From assembly GCA_041178545.1 (NCBI GenBank), contig JBEGVB010000176.1:1-26991 (forward strand): DNA of 26,991 nt, written 5' to 3'. Below are positions 1 to 8,359 of the stretch, piece after piece (the stretch's first letter is position 1; every line of letters begins with the position of its first letter). The stretch comes from JBEATZ01 sp041178545 (lineage in GTDB: Bacteria; Planctomycetota; UBA1135; UBA2386). The position numbers and the translations under genes are program-made. The notes under the pieces are model-generated. The model was not told where the DNA came from. It saw only the letters and a list, made by a program, of their open reading frames with translations, and did no database searches.

Positions 1-1634
1 CCGTGGCCCACGCGCAACCGGGTGTCGACCTGGTCGCAACCGAGACCGAGTTCAACGACTCGTGGCGGTGGGCGGACACCATGGGTTCGAACACCACGGC
101 GCAGGGCACCATTGCTGCAGGCAGTGACGTGGACAGTTGGCGCTTCGTCTCCACGGGCGGCTACCACGCCCTCTCCGTCAGTGCACTCGCCGGCGCAACG
201 CCGATCGGCAACCCGGTCCTCACCCTCCGCAACGCGAACGGTGCGGTGGTGGCGTTCCAGGACGGTCCCCAGACCAGTCCTGCTGCCATCGGGCTCTACC
301 TGCCGCCCGGCACCTACCACGCGGACGTCTCCAGCTTCGGGGGCAACACCGGCGGCGACTACCTGCTCAGCATCAGCTCCGCACCGGTGAACCTGGTGCC
401 GCTCTCCGGTACGGGCGCTGCGGGCACCACGCAGGGCTCCGGCTCGCCCACGGCTCGCGATGTCTTCACCTTCACGGTGCCCGAGGGTCGGCTGCAGCTG
501 CGGGTCAACGCACCCGGACGCGACTCACTGCTGCTGCTCCAGCGGTCCGACGGCGCGCTTCTGTTCGTCAACGACGACAGCACCGTTGCAGGACTCAATG
601 CTGCAGCCGACATCGACCTGCCGGCCGGCACCTACCACGCCTACGTGGTCGACGCACTGGGCCAGAGCTACCCGTTCACCCTGTCGTTCCAGCACACCGC
701 GGGCACGTTTGCCGACGTGGTGGCGACCCCGGCGGTGACCGCGCTGCTGACCGGAGACGAGTGCTTGCGCATGTACCGCGTCGGCTGCACCACGCCGCGA
801 CTCGTCGACATGCAGACCGGCAACGGCACCGCGACGCCGATCGGTGACACGATCCTCTCGCTCTACGACCCAGACCTCGACTTCGTCTGTGACGTGGACG
901 ACGACAACGCCCTCAACCAGGCCCGCGGCTACTACAGCCGCATCCGCATCTCGCTGCCTGCCTCGTCCTGTCTCGTGGCCGTGGCACCGTACCCGGCCGC
1001 GACCGGTGGCTACACCCTGAGCACCAATGCCTCGGGCACCTTCGCCAACACCGGCACGGCCCGCTTCGGCACCAATGCCCTCGCCTTCGCGGGTTTCGGC
1101 ACGGTCAACTCCTATTCGATCGACAACGTCACTCCCGTGAGCGTGCGCTACCGGGCCGACAACTACTGGTACGCGGTGATGGGGCCGGGCGGACAACTGG
1201 CGGACTGCTGGTATGGCACCGGCGACTACCCGCAGTCCGGCGAACTGCCGACGGGCACGAGTCGAGTGCTGACGTGGGACCGCTACGACTACGCAGGTCC
1301 CATCAGCGTGACGGTCCTCCCGTCGCTCGCGGTCGAGTCCAACCAGCTCGTGAGCCGTGGCAAGGCAGGCGATGCCGTCATGCTCCTCGGCTCGTTCCAG
1401 ACCGTGCCCGGCGTCAACCTGGGCATTGGCGACAGCGGTTTCTTCTGCCTGCCGGTTGGCAGTCCCGGGTTGCTGACCGTGGGGCTCGCCGTGCTGCCTG
1501 CCACGGGCCAGCACAACTGGCTCACGGTGCCACCCGGGTCGTTCGGGTTCGCGTTCCAGAGCGGCGACATCCACACTGGCGCGAGCTGGAACCCCGGCCC
1601 CGCAGGGACCTGGCGCAACGTGCTGCGGCTCTGA
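1..1634 (+). CDS. Secreted protein with three PPC-like beta-sandwich repeats (5' partial)
   Basis: The frame is open at the left edge, with the first complete codon at position 3. Its first residues (AHAQPG) look like the end of a signal peptide with cleavage after AHA, so the true start is upstream of the window. About 543 residues are visible. Residues about 15-126, 128-231 and 236-343 are three repeats of the bacterial pre-peptidase C-terminal (PPC) type. The first two end in a PPGTYHADV/PAGTYHAYV strand; the third is more divergent and carries cysteines (for example CLRMYRVGC), which suggests disulfides and export. The last 200 residues form another beta-rich region without catalytic motifs I recognise. 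PPC-type domains usually bind or fold beside secreted enzymes, but no enzyme domain is visible here, so a structural or surface role is only inferred. The stop is 12 bases from the stop of the convergent lysozyme-like gene. Confidence 0.75.
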   Translation, partial: VAHAQPGVDLVATETEFNDSWRWADTMGSNTTAQGTIAAGSDVDSWRFVSTGGYHALSVSALAGATPIGNPVLTLRNANGAVVAFQDGPQTSPAAIGLYLPPGTYHADVSSFGGNTGGDYLLSISSAPVNLVPLSGTGAAGTTQGSGSPTARDVFTFTVPEGRLQLRVNAPGRDSLLLLQRSDGALLFVNDDSTVAGLNAAADIDLPAGTYHAYVVDALGQSYPFTLSFQHTAGTFADVVATPAVTALLTGDECLRMYRVGCTTPRLVDMQTGNGTATPIGDTILSLYDPDLDFVCDVDDDNALNQARGYYSRIRISLPASSCLVAVAPYPAATGGYTLSTNASGTFANTGTARFGTNALAFAGFGTVNSYSIDNVTPVSVRYRADNYWYAVMGPGGQLADCWYGTGDYPQSGELPTGTSRVLTWDRYDYAGPISVTVLPSLAVESNQLVSRGKAGDAVMLLGSFQTVPGVNLGIGDSGFFCLPVGSPGLLTVGLAVLPATGQHNWLTVPPGSFGFAFQSGDIHTGASWNPGPAGTWRNVLRL

Positions 1635-1646
1635 GGCGCGCCCAAC

Positions 1647-2117
1647 TCAGCGCGCGGACGGTCGCAACACCTGCAGCACGCGCTGCCAGTACGCCTCGGT
1701 CGAGACCTTCTCCATCCCCAGCGGTCCACCGTTGTGGGTGCGTGCGATGACCTCGGCATCGCCGAGGGCCCATGCCTCGGGGACGTACCGCGTCATGTAC
1801 GCATGCACGACCCGCTCTGCGTAGGCGCGGTCCCTGCAGTCCTGGTAGGTGCCGCCGAGGCCTGGGTCGTGCGCCAGGGCATCGCGCCAGTAGACCTCGT
1901 GGATCTGGTAGGGGCCGATGGCCAGCCCGCCGTCCCCGTCCGGCGGGTCGGACCGGTCATCGGTCTCCACCATGCGGATCGCGTGGAGCACCTCCGGCAG
2001 GGGGGCGTACACGGGGACCCGTCCGTTGCGGAGGCACATCGTGGTCACGGCAGCCAGGGCAAGCAACGCAAGCAACCTGCCGGTGCGGAACCCGCCCTTG
2101 CCTTGCCTGCGGCTCAC
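1647..2117 (-). CDS. Lysozyme/transglycosylase-like protein, membrane-anchored or secreted
   Basis: The 156-residue product has a basic N-terminus and a hydrophobic segment at about residues 13-28 (LLALLALAAVTTM), a signal peptide or anchor. The rest resembles small lysozyme-like folds: an early glutamate (E51, in MVETDD), then SDPPDGDGG and GPYQIHEVYW (about 68-77), and a late HNGG motif. In goose-type, SLT and related lysozymes a Glu followed by a G-x-x-Q-I motif marks the active site, so E51 is the likely acid. Peptidoglycan cleavage in the periplasm is inferred. The GTG start at 2117 overlaps the stop of the upstream EamA gene as GTGA (2114-2117), so the two should be translationally coupled. 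A longer frame continues upstream but only as a shadow of the EamA gene. It could instead be an inactive lysozyme-fold protein. Confidence 0.65.
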   Translation of the reverse strand: MSRRQGKGGFRTGRLLALLALAAVTTMCLRNGRVPVYAPLPEVLHAIRMVETDDRSDPPDGDGGLAIGPYQIHEVYWRDALAHDPGLGGTYQDCRDRAYAERVVHAYMTRYVPEAWALGDAEVIARTHNGGPLGMEKVSTEAYWQRVLQVLRPSAR

Positions 2118-3025
2118 GTGGCGCGCCCCTTGGGCCTGCCGAGCAGCAGCGCCATTGCGACACCGCCGACCACGAGGGCGGCGCCGCCCACCGATCCCGG
2201 GGTGGGGGAGCTCTCGCCGACCGACCACGACAGCACGAGGGCGAGGCACGGCGTCACGAGTGCGATGATGCTGAGCTCGGACGCGGGTGCCCAGCGCAGC
2301 AGCCACATGTAGGTGCCGAAGCAAAGGGTCGTGCCGACGGCCCCCAGGTAGCCAAGGCAGAGCCAGGTGCGCAGCGTCCAGCGCATCGGCGCATCCGCCT
2401 CCTGCCACCAGGCCACCAGCGCGAGCTCGGCTGCTGCGAGCAGCATGGCATTGCGGTTGAGGTACAGCGACGAGCAGCCGGACCCGAAGCGTTTCACCAG
2501 CGTGGTCCCAACGGCAGAAACCAACGGGCTGCACAGCAGGAGCAGGGCCATGGGCACGCCCTCGGGCCCGAGCGAGCGCACGTCGGTCGCGAACAGGAGG
2601 CATGTGCCCACGAGACCCAGCACCATGCCCAAGAGTTGCGCCAACCGGATGGACTCCGAGAGGAACCAGTGCCCGGCAGCTGCCATGACCAGCGGGAACA
2701 CGGCCCACAGGACCGACGCCAGCCCGGATGGGAGCACGCGTTCGGAGACGTAGAGGATCCCGTAGGAGGATGCGAAGTTGGTGGTGCCGAACGCCACCCA
2801 GAGCCAGGCGGGCGGCCGCGTCCCTCCCTCCCTGCGGGCCAGCAAGGGCACGAGCAATGCCATCAGCGTGCCGCCGAGCACCAGCCTTGCGGATGCCCCG
2901 GTGAACGGCGGCAGGTCGTGGAGGCCCTCGCGGATGACCATCCACGTGCTGCCCCAGACCAGGCACATCATCGCGACGAGTGCATGCACCAGTGCTCGCG
3001 GCGGTGCTCCCGTACGGTTGCTCAC
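2114..3025 (-). CDS. EamA/DMT-family permease
   Basis: The 303-residue product has about ten hydrophobic segments in two repeated halves, the architecture of EamA (drug/metabolite transporter) permeases. The WGSTW motif near residue 24 in the first helix is typical of the family, as are the small-residue-rich helices such as GLVGTCLLF and the final VVGGVAMALLL. These proteins export metabolites or amino acids across the inner membrane by exchange or proton coupling; the substrate cannot be read from sequence. The GTG start at 3025 overlaps the stop of the CNNM/CBS gene (3022-3025) and its own stop overlaps the lysozyme-like start, so it is the middle of a tightly coupled three-gene run. No link between its substrate and its neighbours is evident. 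Confidence 0.88.
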   Translation of the reverse strand: MSNRTGAPPRALVHALVAMMCLVWGSTWMVIREGLHDLPPFTGASARLVLGGTLMALLVPLLARREGGTRPPAWLWVAFGTTNFASSYGILYVSERVLPSGLASVLWAVFPLVMAAAGHWFLSESIRLAQLLGMVLGLVGTCLLFATDVRSLGPEGVPMALLLLCSPLVSAVGTTLVKRFGSGCSSLYLNRNAMLLAAAELALVAWWQEADAPMRWTLRTWLCLGYLGAVGTTLCFGTYMWLLRWAPASELSIIALVTPCLALVLSWSVGESSPTPGSVGGAALVVGGVAMALLLGRPKGRAT

Positions 3026-4266
3026 GAAGCCGGCTCTTCGGTCGCGGGCAGGCGCTGGACGCGCACGCGCTCGGCGCGCTTGTTGGTTGCCTTGGTCACG
3101 GTGAACCGGTGCCCGCGGAAGTCCAGCTCCGACCCGGCCACCGGCAGGCTGCCGAACTGCTCGACGAGGAACCCGGACAGGGTCTGCGCCTCCGTCTCCA
3201 CGTCCTCGATGCCGAGGTCCGCGAACACCTTGCGCACCTCGGCACCACCACGGCAGAGGAAGGAGCCGTCGGGCCGGCGCAGCACGTGGGTCTCCGCGGC
3301 ATCCATCTCGTCCTCGATCTCGCCGACGATCTCCTCGAGCACGTCCTCCAGGGTCACGATGCCGAGCACCGACCCGTACTCGTCCACGACGATGGCCATG
3401 TGGCGTTGCTCGCGCTGGAAGGCGCGCAGCACGTTGTTGAGCGTGGCGGTCTCGGGCATGACGAGGAGCGGCACCAGCAGGTCCTCCCAGTCCGGTTCCA
3501 CACGGTCCCGCAGCGAGAAGAGCAGCTCCTTGGTGAGGACCACGCCAGTGGCGCCGTCGAGGTCCTCGGTGGGCGAGAACGGGAAGCGGCTGTGGCCCGT
3601 CCGCCGCACGAGGTCGAGGTTCTGTTGGGTGGTATGGGCCCCGCTCAGGTGCGTCACCCGGTGGCGTGGCACCATGACCTCGCGCACGCGCGTCTCACGC
3701 AGCCGCGTCGCGTTGGCGATGATGCCTGCGGTCAGCGACCCGAACGCGCCCTGGCTCTGGCCCGCGGTCGCGAGCAGCCGGATCTCCTCGAGCGAGACCG
3801 TGGAGGAGTGGTTGCGGGCCCCGACCATCCTCGACAGTCCCTTGCTCACCCAGATCGCCGGGGACAGCAGTCTCGCTGCCATGTCGACCGAGAAGGCCAC
3901 CGGGACGAGCAGTCGTTCCCCATAGAGGACTCCCATGGTCTTGGGCAGGATCTCGGTGAGCAGCAGCACTGCCAGGGTGAACAACGTCACGAAGAGCCAG
4001 GCAGGCACCTGGGGCAGCGCGTGCTCGACTGATGCGCCTGCCACTGCTGCGCCAGCCGTGTGTGCGATCGTGTTGAGGATCAGGATCGCAGCGATCGGCA
4101 CGTCGGGCTGCAGCTTGAAGCGACGCAGGATGGCTGCAGCAGGGTGTCCCTTCCGGGCAAGGGCCTCGACCCGCGCAATGCTGGAGCTCAGCAGCGCCGC
4201 CTCGGCGAGCGAGCAGAGGAAAGAGACCAGCAGGGCGGTCGTGACGGAGAGTACGAACAGCAGCAT
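3022..4266 (-). CDS. CNNM/DUF21-CBS-CorC_HlyC membrane protein (HlyC/CorC family)
   Basis: The 414-residue product has the full three-part family layout. Residues 1-145 form the CNNM (DUF21) membrane domain, with SLAEAALLSSS near 19-29 and TEILPKT at 104-110. A CBS pair covers about 195-313, with HMAIVVDEYGSVLGIVTLED at 289-308 followed by the acidic EEIVGEIEDE. The C-terminal CorC_HlyC domain spans about 325-408. Members are annotated as hemolysin-like but the better studied ones take part in Mg2+ or Co2+ transport, with the CBS pair sensing nucleotide. Which ion is moved here is unknown. The start is ATG at 4266. A G/C hairpin lies only four bases upstream (4271-4286) and would cover the only purine run that could serve as ribosome binding site. 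The stop overlaps the EamA start by four bases. Confidence 0.92.
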   Translation of the reverse strand: MLLFVLSVTTALLVSFLCSLAEAALLSSSIARVEALARKGHPAAAILRRFKLQPDVPIAAILILNTIAHTAGAAVAGASVEHALPQVPAWLFVTLFTLAVLLLTEILPKTMGVLYGERLLVPVAFSVDMAARLLSPAIWVSKGLSRMVGARNHSSTVSLEEIRLLATAGQSQGAFGSLTAGIIANATRLRETRVREVMVPRHRVTHLSGAHTTQQNLDLVRRTGHSRFPFSPTEDLDGATGVVLTKELLFSLRDRVEPDWEDLLVPLLVMPETATLNNVLRAFQREQRHMAIVVDEYGSVLGIVTLEDVLEEIVGEIEDEMDAAETHVLRRPDGSFLCRGGAEVRKVFADLGIEDVETEAQTLSGFLVEQFGSLPVAGSELDFRGHRFTVTKATNKRAERVRVQRLPATEEPAS

Positions 4267-4270
4267 CGAG

Positions 4271-4286
4271 GGCCCCCGAGGGGACC
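4271..4286 (-). promoter_or_regulatory. RNA hairpin over the probable ribosome binding site of the CNNM/CBS gene
   Basis: On the minus strand GGUCCC and GGGGCC pair through a UCGG-type turn, with one U-G wobble, ending four bases before the ATG at 4266. The GGGGG run that would serve as Shine-Dalgarno lies inside the 3' arm. This could restrict initiation or respond to a ligand or protein, but it could also be a chance G/C pairing in a GC-rich genome. Confidence 0.3.
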
Positions 4287-4337
4287 GCGCACCTTAGTGC
4301 ACGCGCCGGCCCCGGGCCATGGTCGAGCCTCGGACGG

Positions 4338-6842
4338 TCAGGCCGTGGCAGGCTGCGGTGACGATGCAGGTGCCAGGTACTCGTCCAGCGTGAAGCTGTC
4401 GACGGCGACGGCTTCACGGCACAGGTCCGTACACGCGCGCAGCTGGGCCGCCTCGGTGGGCGTGACCACTCCCTTGTGCTCGGCCTCGTCGACGAGCCCC
4501 TCGGTCCTGCCCCGGGGGAGCGTTCCCGACCGGACGGCGTCGCGGATCCTCCGGTGGAGCGGTTCCACCGCGGCCACGGCGTGCAGTGCACCCTCCAGTC
4601 TCCCGAGTGCCGACCCGGCGTCGGTGGGGACGTGGAGGACGCCGGTGAGTCGGTCGCGCTGCGGACCAGTTCTCAGCAGGACACCAGCAACGCGGGCGCC
4701 GAGCCGGTCGGAAGGGCCGCTGCCGAACCCGTTGCAGCGGGACCACAGGGCCACCGGGCCGCGCAGCAGCCAGCGGAGTCCGGGCACCGGCAGGTTTGCG
4801 AACAGTCCGTCGAATGCCTGCTGCATCCGCGCAGAGGCGAATGCCATGCACCAGTCCACGAGCGGCAGGTCCTCGGCGCGCGACCCCTCGGCTGCGTGCC
4901 TGCGTAGCACGGCGCTCGAGAGGTAGAGCCACGAGAACACGTCTGCGAAGCGGCCGGTCACCTTCTCCCGCCGCTTGAGGTCGCCACCCAGGGTGGCCAT
5001 CGCCACGTCCGCCCAGAACGCAAAGCTTGCCGACGCCCATGCGATCCTGCGCCAGTGGCGCGCGAGCGGACCGCGGCACGGTGCGGCAGCAGCCCTGCCG
5101 CGGGTGACCGAGAGGACCAGTGCTCGCACACCCGTTGCAACCACGTGCCCCACGTGCGGCCAGAACGCCCGGTCGAACGCAGCCACGTCGCCGCGTTGGA
5201 TGGCGTCGACCTCCCGGTAGGCGTATGGGTGGCAGCGGATCGCGCCCTGGCCGAAGATCATCAGCGTGCGCGTCAGGATGTTCGCGCCCTCCACGGTGAT
5301 GCCGATGGGGGTGCCCGCGTAGGGGTTTGCCAGCAGGTTGCGTGGACCGCGTGAGATGGCTGCGCCGCCCATCACGTCCATGCCGTCGTTGACCACCTGC
5401 CGCCAAAGCTCGGTGGTGTGGTACTTGGCCACGGCCGTGACGACCGCAGGTCGTGCGCCCCCGTCGAGTCCGCCGCACGTGAACATGCGCACGGCCTCGA
5501 GGAGGTAGGTGAGGCCACCGATGCGGGCCAGTGGCTCCTCGACGCCCTCGAACCTGCCGATCGCGAGTCCGAACTGCTGGCGCACGGCTGCGTAGGCGCC
5601 CACGGCACGCGCGACCAGCTGGGCCCCGCCCACGCTGGTGGCAGGCAACGAGATGCCGCGCCCGGCTGCGAGGCACTCCATCAGCATCTGCCAGCCGCGG
5701 CCACAGCCCTCGGTACCGCCGATCACGGCCTCCTCCAGCGGGAGCACGACGCCTTCCCCGCGGGTGGGGCAGTTGTAGAACGGCACGCCCATCGGGTCGT
5801 GCCTGCGTCCCAGCACCACGCCGCGGGTCGCCGCGGGGACGAGGGCGCACGTGATGCCGAGGTCGGTGCCTCGACCCAGCAGCTGTTGCGGGTCGTGCAG
5901 CTGGAACGCGACACCCAGCACGGTGGCGACCGCCGCGAGAGTGATGTAGCGCTTGTCCCAGTCGAGCCTGACCATCAACCTGCCGTCGGCACCACGGAAC
6001 ACGGTGCCACGCGCCTGGATCGCGCCAGCGTCGGAGCCGGCACCGGGCTCGGTGAGCGCGAAGCACGGGATCTCCGCGCCGGAGGCGAGCCCTGGCAGCC
6101 ACCGGCGTTGCTGTGCAGGCGTGCCGTAGTGCACGAGCAGTTCTGCGGGGCCGAGCGAGTTGGGCACCATGACGGTGATCGCGAGCGGCAGGCTGCGCGA
6201 GGCAAGGCGTGCGACGACCGTGCTGTTGGCGAGTGCGCTGAAACCGAGTCCGCCGAACTCCTCCGGGACGATCATCCCGAAGAACCGCTCACGCTTGAGG
6301 AAGTCCCAGGTGGCCCGGGGCAGGTCGCGCTGCTGGTGCACCTCCCAGTCGTCGGTCATCTCGCAGGCGCGCTGCACCGGTCCGTCGAGGAAGGCCTGCT
6401 CACGTGGCGTGAGGGCTGGCCAGGGCGAGTTGTGGATGGCGCGCAGGTCCGGCCTGCCGCTGAAGAGGGCCCCGTCGTGCCAGACCGTCCCCGCGGCGAT
6501 CGCAGTGCGTTCCGTCTCGCTCACCTGTGGCACCGCGCCTGCAGCACGGAGTCGAACCATGACGAGCCTGCTGACGGGCAGCCGAAGCACCGAGGCCTGG
6601 AGCATCACCATCACGGACCAGAGGACCCACAACGGCAGTGGTGCGCCGAGGGTCCACAGCGAGACGCCCAGTCCGAGGATCCATGCCCATGCGCCCGCAG
6701 CATGGAAGCCGAGCAGCAGCACGAGTGCAGTGGCGAGCAGCAGGCCGAGTCCGCCGGGCAGGGCGGAGAGCATGCCGTGCGTGGCGAGGAGCGTTTCCAT
6801 GCGGCTTCCGGGTCCGTTCATCGGCACCGCAGCAGCGCCCAC
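4338..6842 (-). CDS. fadE: Membrane-anchored acyl-CoA dehydrogenase, FadE type
   Basis: The 834-residue product aligns from memory along its whole length with Escherichia coli FadE (about 814 residues), the FAD-dependent enzyme that oxidises acyl-CoA to trans-2-enoyl-CoA in the first step of beta-oxidation. Matching blocks include FLDGPV (151-156), FFGMIVPEEFGGL (187-199), PNSLGP (227-232), ALTEPGAGSDAG (262-273), NKR/DKRYITLA (296-303), ITVEGANILTR (515-525) and FGQGAIRCHPY (530-540), plus the FadE-specific C-terminal region of about 200 residues. Two hydrophobic segments (about 28-64 and 68-85) precede the catalytic part, as in FadE. GTG at 6842 follows AGGGGG (6853-6858) at about ten bases; ATG at 6821 is an alternative start. 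The gene is 39 bases downstream of the GNAT gene. No other beta-oxidation or electron-transfer flavoprotein gene is in the window. Confidence 0.93.
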   Translation of the reverse strand: MGAAAVPMNGPGSRMETLLATHGMLSALPGGLGLLLATALVLLLGFHAAGAWAWILGLGVSLWTLGAPLPLWVLWSVMVMLQASVLRLPVSRLVMVRLRAAGAVPQVSETERTAIAAGTVWHDGALFSGRPDLRAIHNSPWPALTPREQAFLDGPVQRACEMTDDWEVHQQRDLPRATWDFLKRERFFGMIVPEEFGGLGFSALANSTVVARLASRSLPLAITVMVPNSLGPAELLVHYGTPAQQRRWLPGLASGAEIPCFALTEPGAGSDAGAIQARGTVFRGADGRLMVRLDWDKRYITLAAVATVLGVAFQLHDPQQLLGRGTDLGITCALVPAATRGVVLGRRHDPMGVPFYNCPTRGEGVVLPLEEAVIGGTEGCGRGWQMLMECLAAGRGISLPATSVGGAQLVARAVGAYAAVRQQFGLAIGRFEGVEEPLARIGGLTYLLEAVRMFTCGGLDGGARPAVVTAVAKYHTTELWRQVVNDGMDVMGGAAISRGPRNLLANPYAGTPIGITVEGANILTRTLMIFGQGAIRCHPYAYREVDAIQRGDVAAFDRAFWPHVGHVVATGVRALVLSVTRGRAAAAPCRGPLARHWRRIAWASASFAFWADVAMATLGGDLKRREKVTGRFADVFSWLYLSSAVLRRHAAEGSRAEDLPLVDWCMAFASARMQQAFDGLFANLPVPGLRWLLRGPVALWSRCNGFGSGPSDRLGARVAGVLLRTGPQRDRLTGVLHVPTDAGSALGRLEGALHAVAAVEPLHRRIRDAVRSGTLPRGRTEGLVDEAEHKGVVTPTEAAQLRACTDLCREAVAVDSFTLDEYLAPASSPQPATA

Positions 6843-6881
6843 TGTGCACGATCCCCCTAGCGTCGGAGGGGGACGACCTGC

Positions 6882-7379
6882 TCAGTCGGTGCCGAGCTCG
6901 CGCAGGAAGAACCGGTCGCAGGAATGGTGGCCGGTCGCGCCCATGGCATGGTCGATCTCCCGGAAGCCAGCGGCACGGTAGAGCGACTGGGCGTCCGTCA
7001 TCCACGAGGTGGTCTCGAGGTAGCAGCGGCGGTAGCCGAAGCGACGCATCTCGCCGAGCAGCAGTTCCAGCAGGGCGCGACCGGCACCGATGCCGCGCGC
7101 GGACGGCTGGAAGTACATCTTCTGCAGCTCGCAAAGTGCGTCAGCCTCGCCCGTCCCCGCGAGCCGCGCGAACCCCGCGCCCCCGACCACCGCACCGTCC
7201 AACTCGACCACCCAGTAGGCGCTGCCTGCCACGGCATGGGCTCGACTCATGGTGTCCACCTCGGGGTCGTGGATCGCGAATCCCTGGGCCGTGCACCCGA
7301 GCTCGGTCATCACCGAGCGGATGTTGCGGGCGACGGCAGGGTCGTCCCCGGGACGGATGGGGCGGAGCAGGTACTGCAA
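6882..7379 (-). CDS. GNAT-family N-acetyltransferase
   Basis: The 165-residue product starts MQYLLRPIRPGDD, the usual beta1 strand of a GNAT domain. It carries the acetyl-CoA binding signature ARGIGAGRALLE at about 94-105, preceded by the beta4 strand ELQKMYFQP and followed by GYRRCYLETTSWMTDAQSLYRAAGF, a typical beta5 to alpha4 region with YRAAGF. It should transfer an acetyl group to an amine, but nothing identifies the acceptor. I place the start at TTG 7379, five bases after the stop of the upstream peptidoglycan amidase. No ATG or GTG gives the full first strand, and no strong Shine-Dalgarno is present, so expression probably depends on translation of the upstream gene. The neighbouring amidase suggests an amino-sugar or peptide acceptor, which is speculation. 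Confidence 0.85.
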   Translation of the reverse strand: MQYLLRPIRPGDDPAVARNIRSVMTELGCTAQGFAIHDPEVDTMSRAHAVAGSAYWVVELDGAVVGGAGFARLAGTGEADALCELQKMYFQPSARGIGAGRALLELLLGEMRRFGYRRCYLETTSWMTDAQSLYRAAGFREIDHAMGATGHHSCDRFFLRELGTD

Positions 7380-7384
7380 GCGAC

Positions 7385-8359
7385 TCAGTCCCGCAGGCTG
7401 CGCGCCTCGCGCAGCAGCCGTTCCCAGTCCATCGCCGGTCCGGGGTCCACCTTGTTGGCCTGGACGTGCAGGTGCCCGACGACCCCCTCGAAGGAGCGTA
7501 GCTCCGTCTCGCCGAGTGCCGTCGTGCGCACGGTCCCGTCCGCGTTGCGCGGCACCTCCAGCCGGATCCGTGGGAACACGCGGCTGAGTGCCGCAGTGAG
7601 CTGGGCCAGCGACCGGTACTGCTCGGGCGTGTAGTCGAACTGCCAGAGGTCCTTGCCGTGGACCTTGCCCTGCACGGGTTCCGGCCGTGCGGGGCGCGGG
7701 ACGAAGTCCGGCGTGCGCACGCCTGGGTCACCGAGGAACCCGGGGAACTTCATGAACCACCCCCGGTTGTCCTTGTCGTACCAGCGCATCATGTCGGCGT
7801 GTCGCGGTGCGCTCCATGCGCCCGGGTGTGCGATCTCGATGCCGATCGCGAAGTCGTTCGCGACGGTCGCGTGCCATGCCCGCTCCTTGAGGTCGAGCGT
7901 CTGGTAGATGGTGCCGTCCACGTCGAGCATGAAGTGGACCGAGAGGTTGCGCACGTCCTGCAGGATCTCGAAGCAGCGGCGCGAGGTCCCTGCAGCGTCG
8001 AAGTGCAGCACGAACTGGTGGACGACCTGCTGCAGGTCGGCGAGGTCCCAGCCACGGGCGGCCACGCGTGTTGCGATCTCCTCCGGCAGGTTGCCGCGCA
8101 GGCCGTAGCGGGCCTTGTTCTCGGGCTGGTCGGCGGCGCGGAACCGTTTCTCCAGCCGGTAGGCGTCGTAGCCGCCGGCGTCGGTCCACAGCACCACGGG
8201 TGCGCCGACGTGGAAGAGTTCACCGCACGCCACCAGCTCCTCCCCACGGCGGTCGAGCCGGGTGCCGGGCAGCGTGGTGCACAGGGCCAGCAGGGCAATG
8301 GCACCCAGTGCAAGTGCAGCACGGATCCGGTTCGGATGTCGACGGCTGGGGTTGCTCAT
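7385..8359 (-). CDS. N-acetylmuramoyl-L-alanine amidase (Amidase_2/PGRP fold), exported
   Basis: The 324-residue product begins with a basic stretch and a hydrophobic segment (about 14-30, ALALGAIALLALCTTLP), so it is exported or anchored. The Amidase_2 domain, which cuts the bond between MurNAc and L-Ala in peptidoglycan with Zn2+, covers about 110-315. Candidate ligands follow the AmpD/AmiD pattern: H119 (QFVLHFDAAG), H296 (VVGHLHV) and D305 (KVDPGPAMDW), with H163 in AWHATVAND nearby. I chose ATG at 8359 because it overlaps the upstream stop as ATGA (8356-8359) and gives a normal signal sequence; an in-frame start at 8407 would only add residues inside the upstream gene. Domain insertions around 180-250 make it longer than AmpD. 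A role in wall turnover or in digestion of foreign peptidoglycan is inferred. Confidence 0.88.
   Translation of the reverse strand: MSNPSRRHPNRIRAALALGAIALLALCTTLPGTRLDRRGEELVACGELFHVGAPVVLWTDAGGYDAYRLEKRFRAADQPENKARYGLRGNLPEEIATRVAARGWDLADLQQVVHQFVLHFDAAGTSRRCFEILQDVRNLSVHFMLDVDGTIYQTLDLKERAWHATVANDFAIGIEIAHPGAWSAPRHADMMRWYDKDNRGWFMKFPGFLGDPGVRTPDFVPRPARPEPVQGKVHGKDLWQFDYTPEQYRSLAQLTAALSRVFPRIRLEVPRNADGTVRTTALGETELRSFEGVVGHLHVQANKVDPGPAMDWERLLREARSLRD

Noticed and set aside
1772..3925. Very long open frame (717 codons) on the plus strand opposite three genes
   Set aside because: It lies antisense to the lysozyme-like, EamA and CNNM/CBS genes, has Arg/Pro/Ala-rich composition and no motif. 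Such frames are usual in GC-rich DNA.
5418..6860. 480-codon open frame opposite fadE
   Set aside because: Its sequence is His/Glu/Arg-rich with no domain, while the minus strand encodes a fully conserved FadE.
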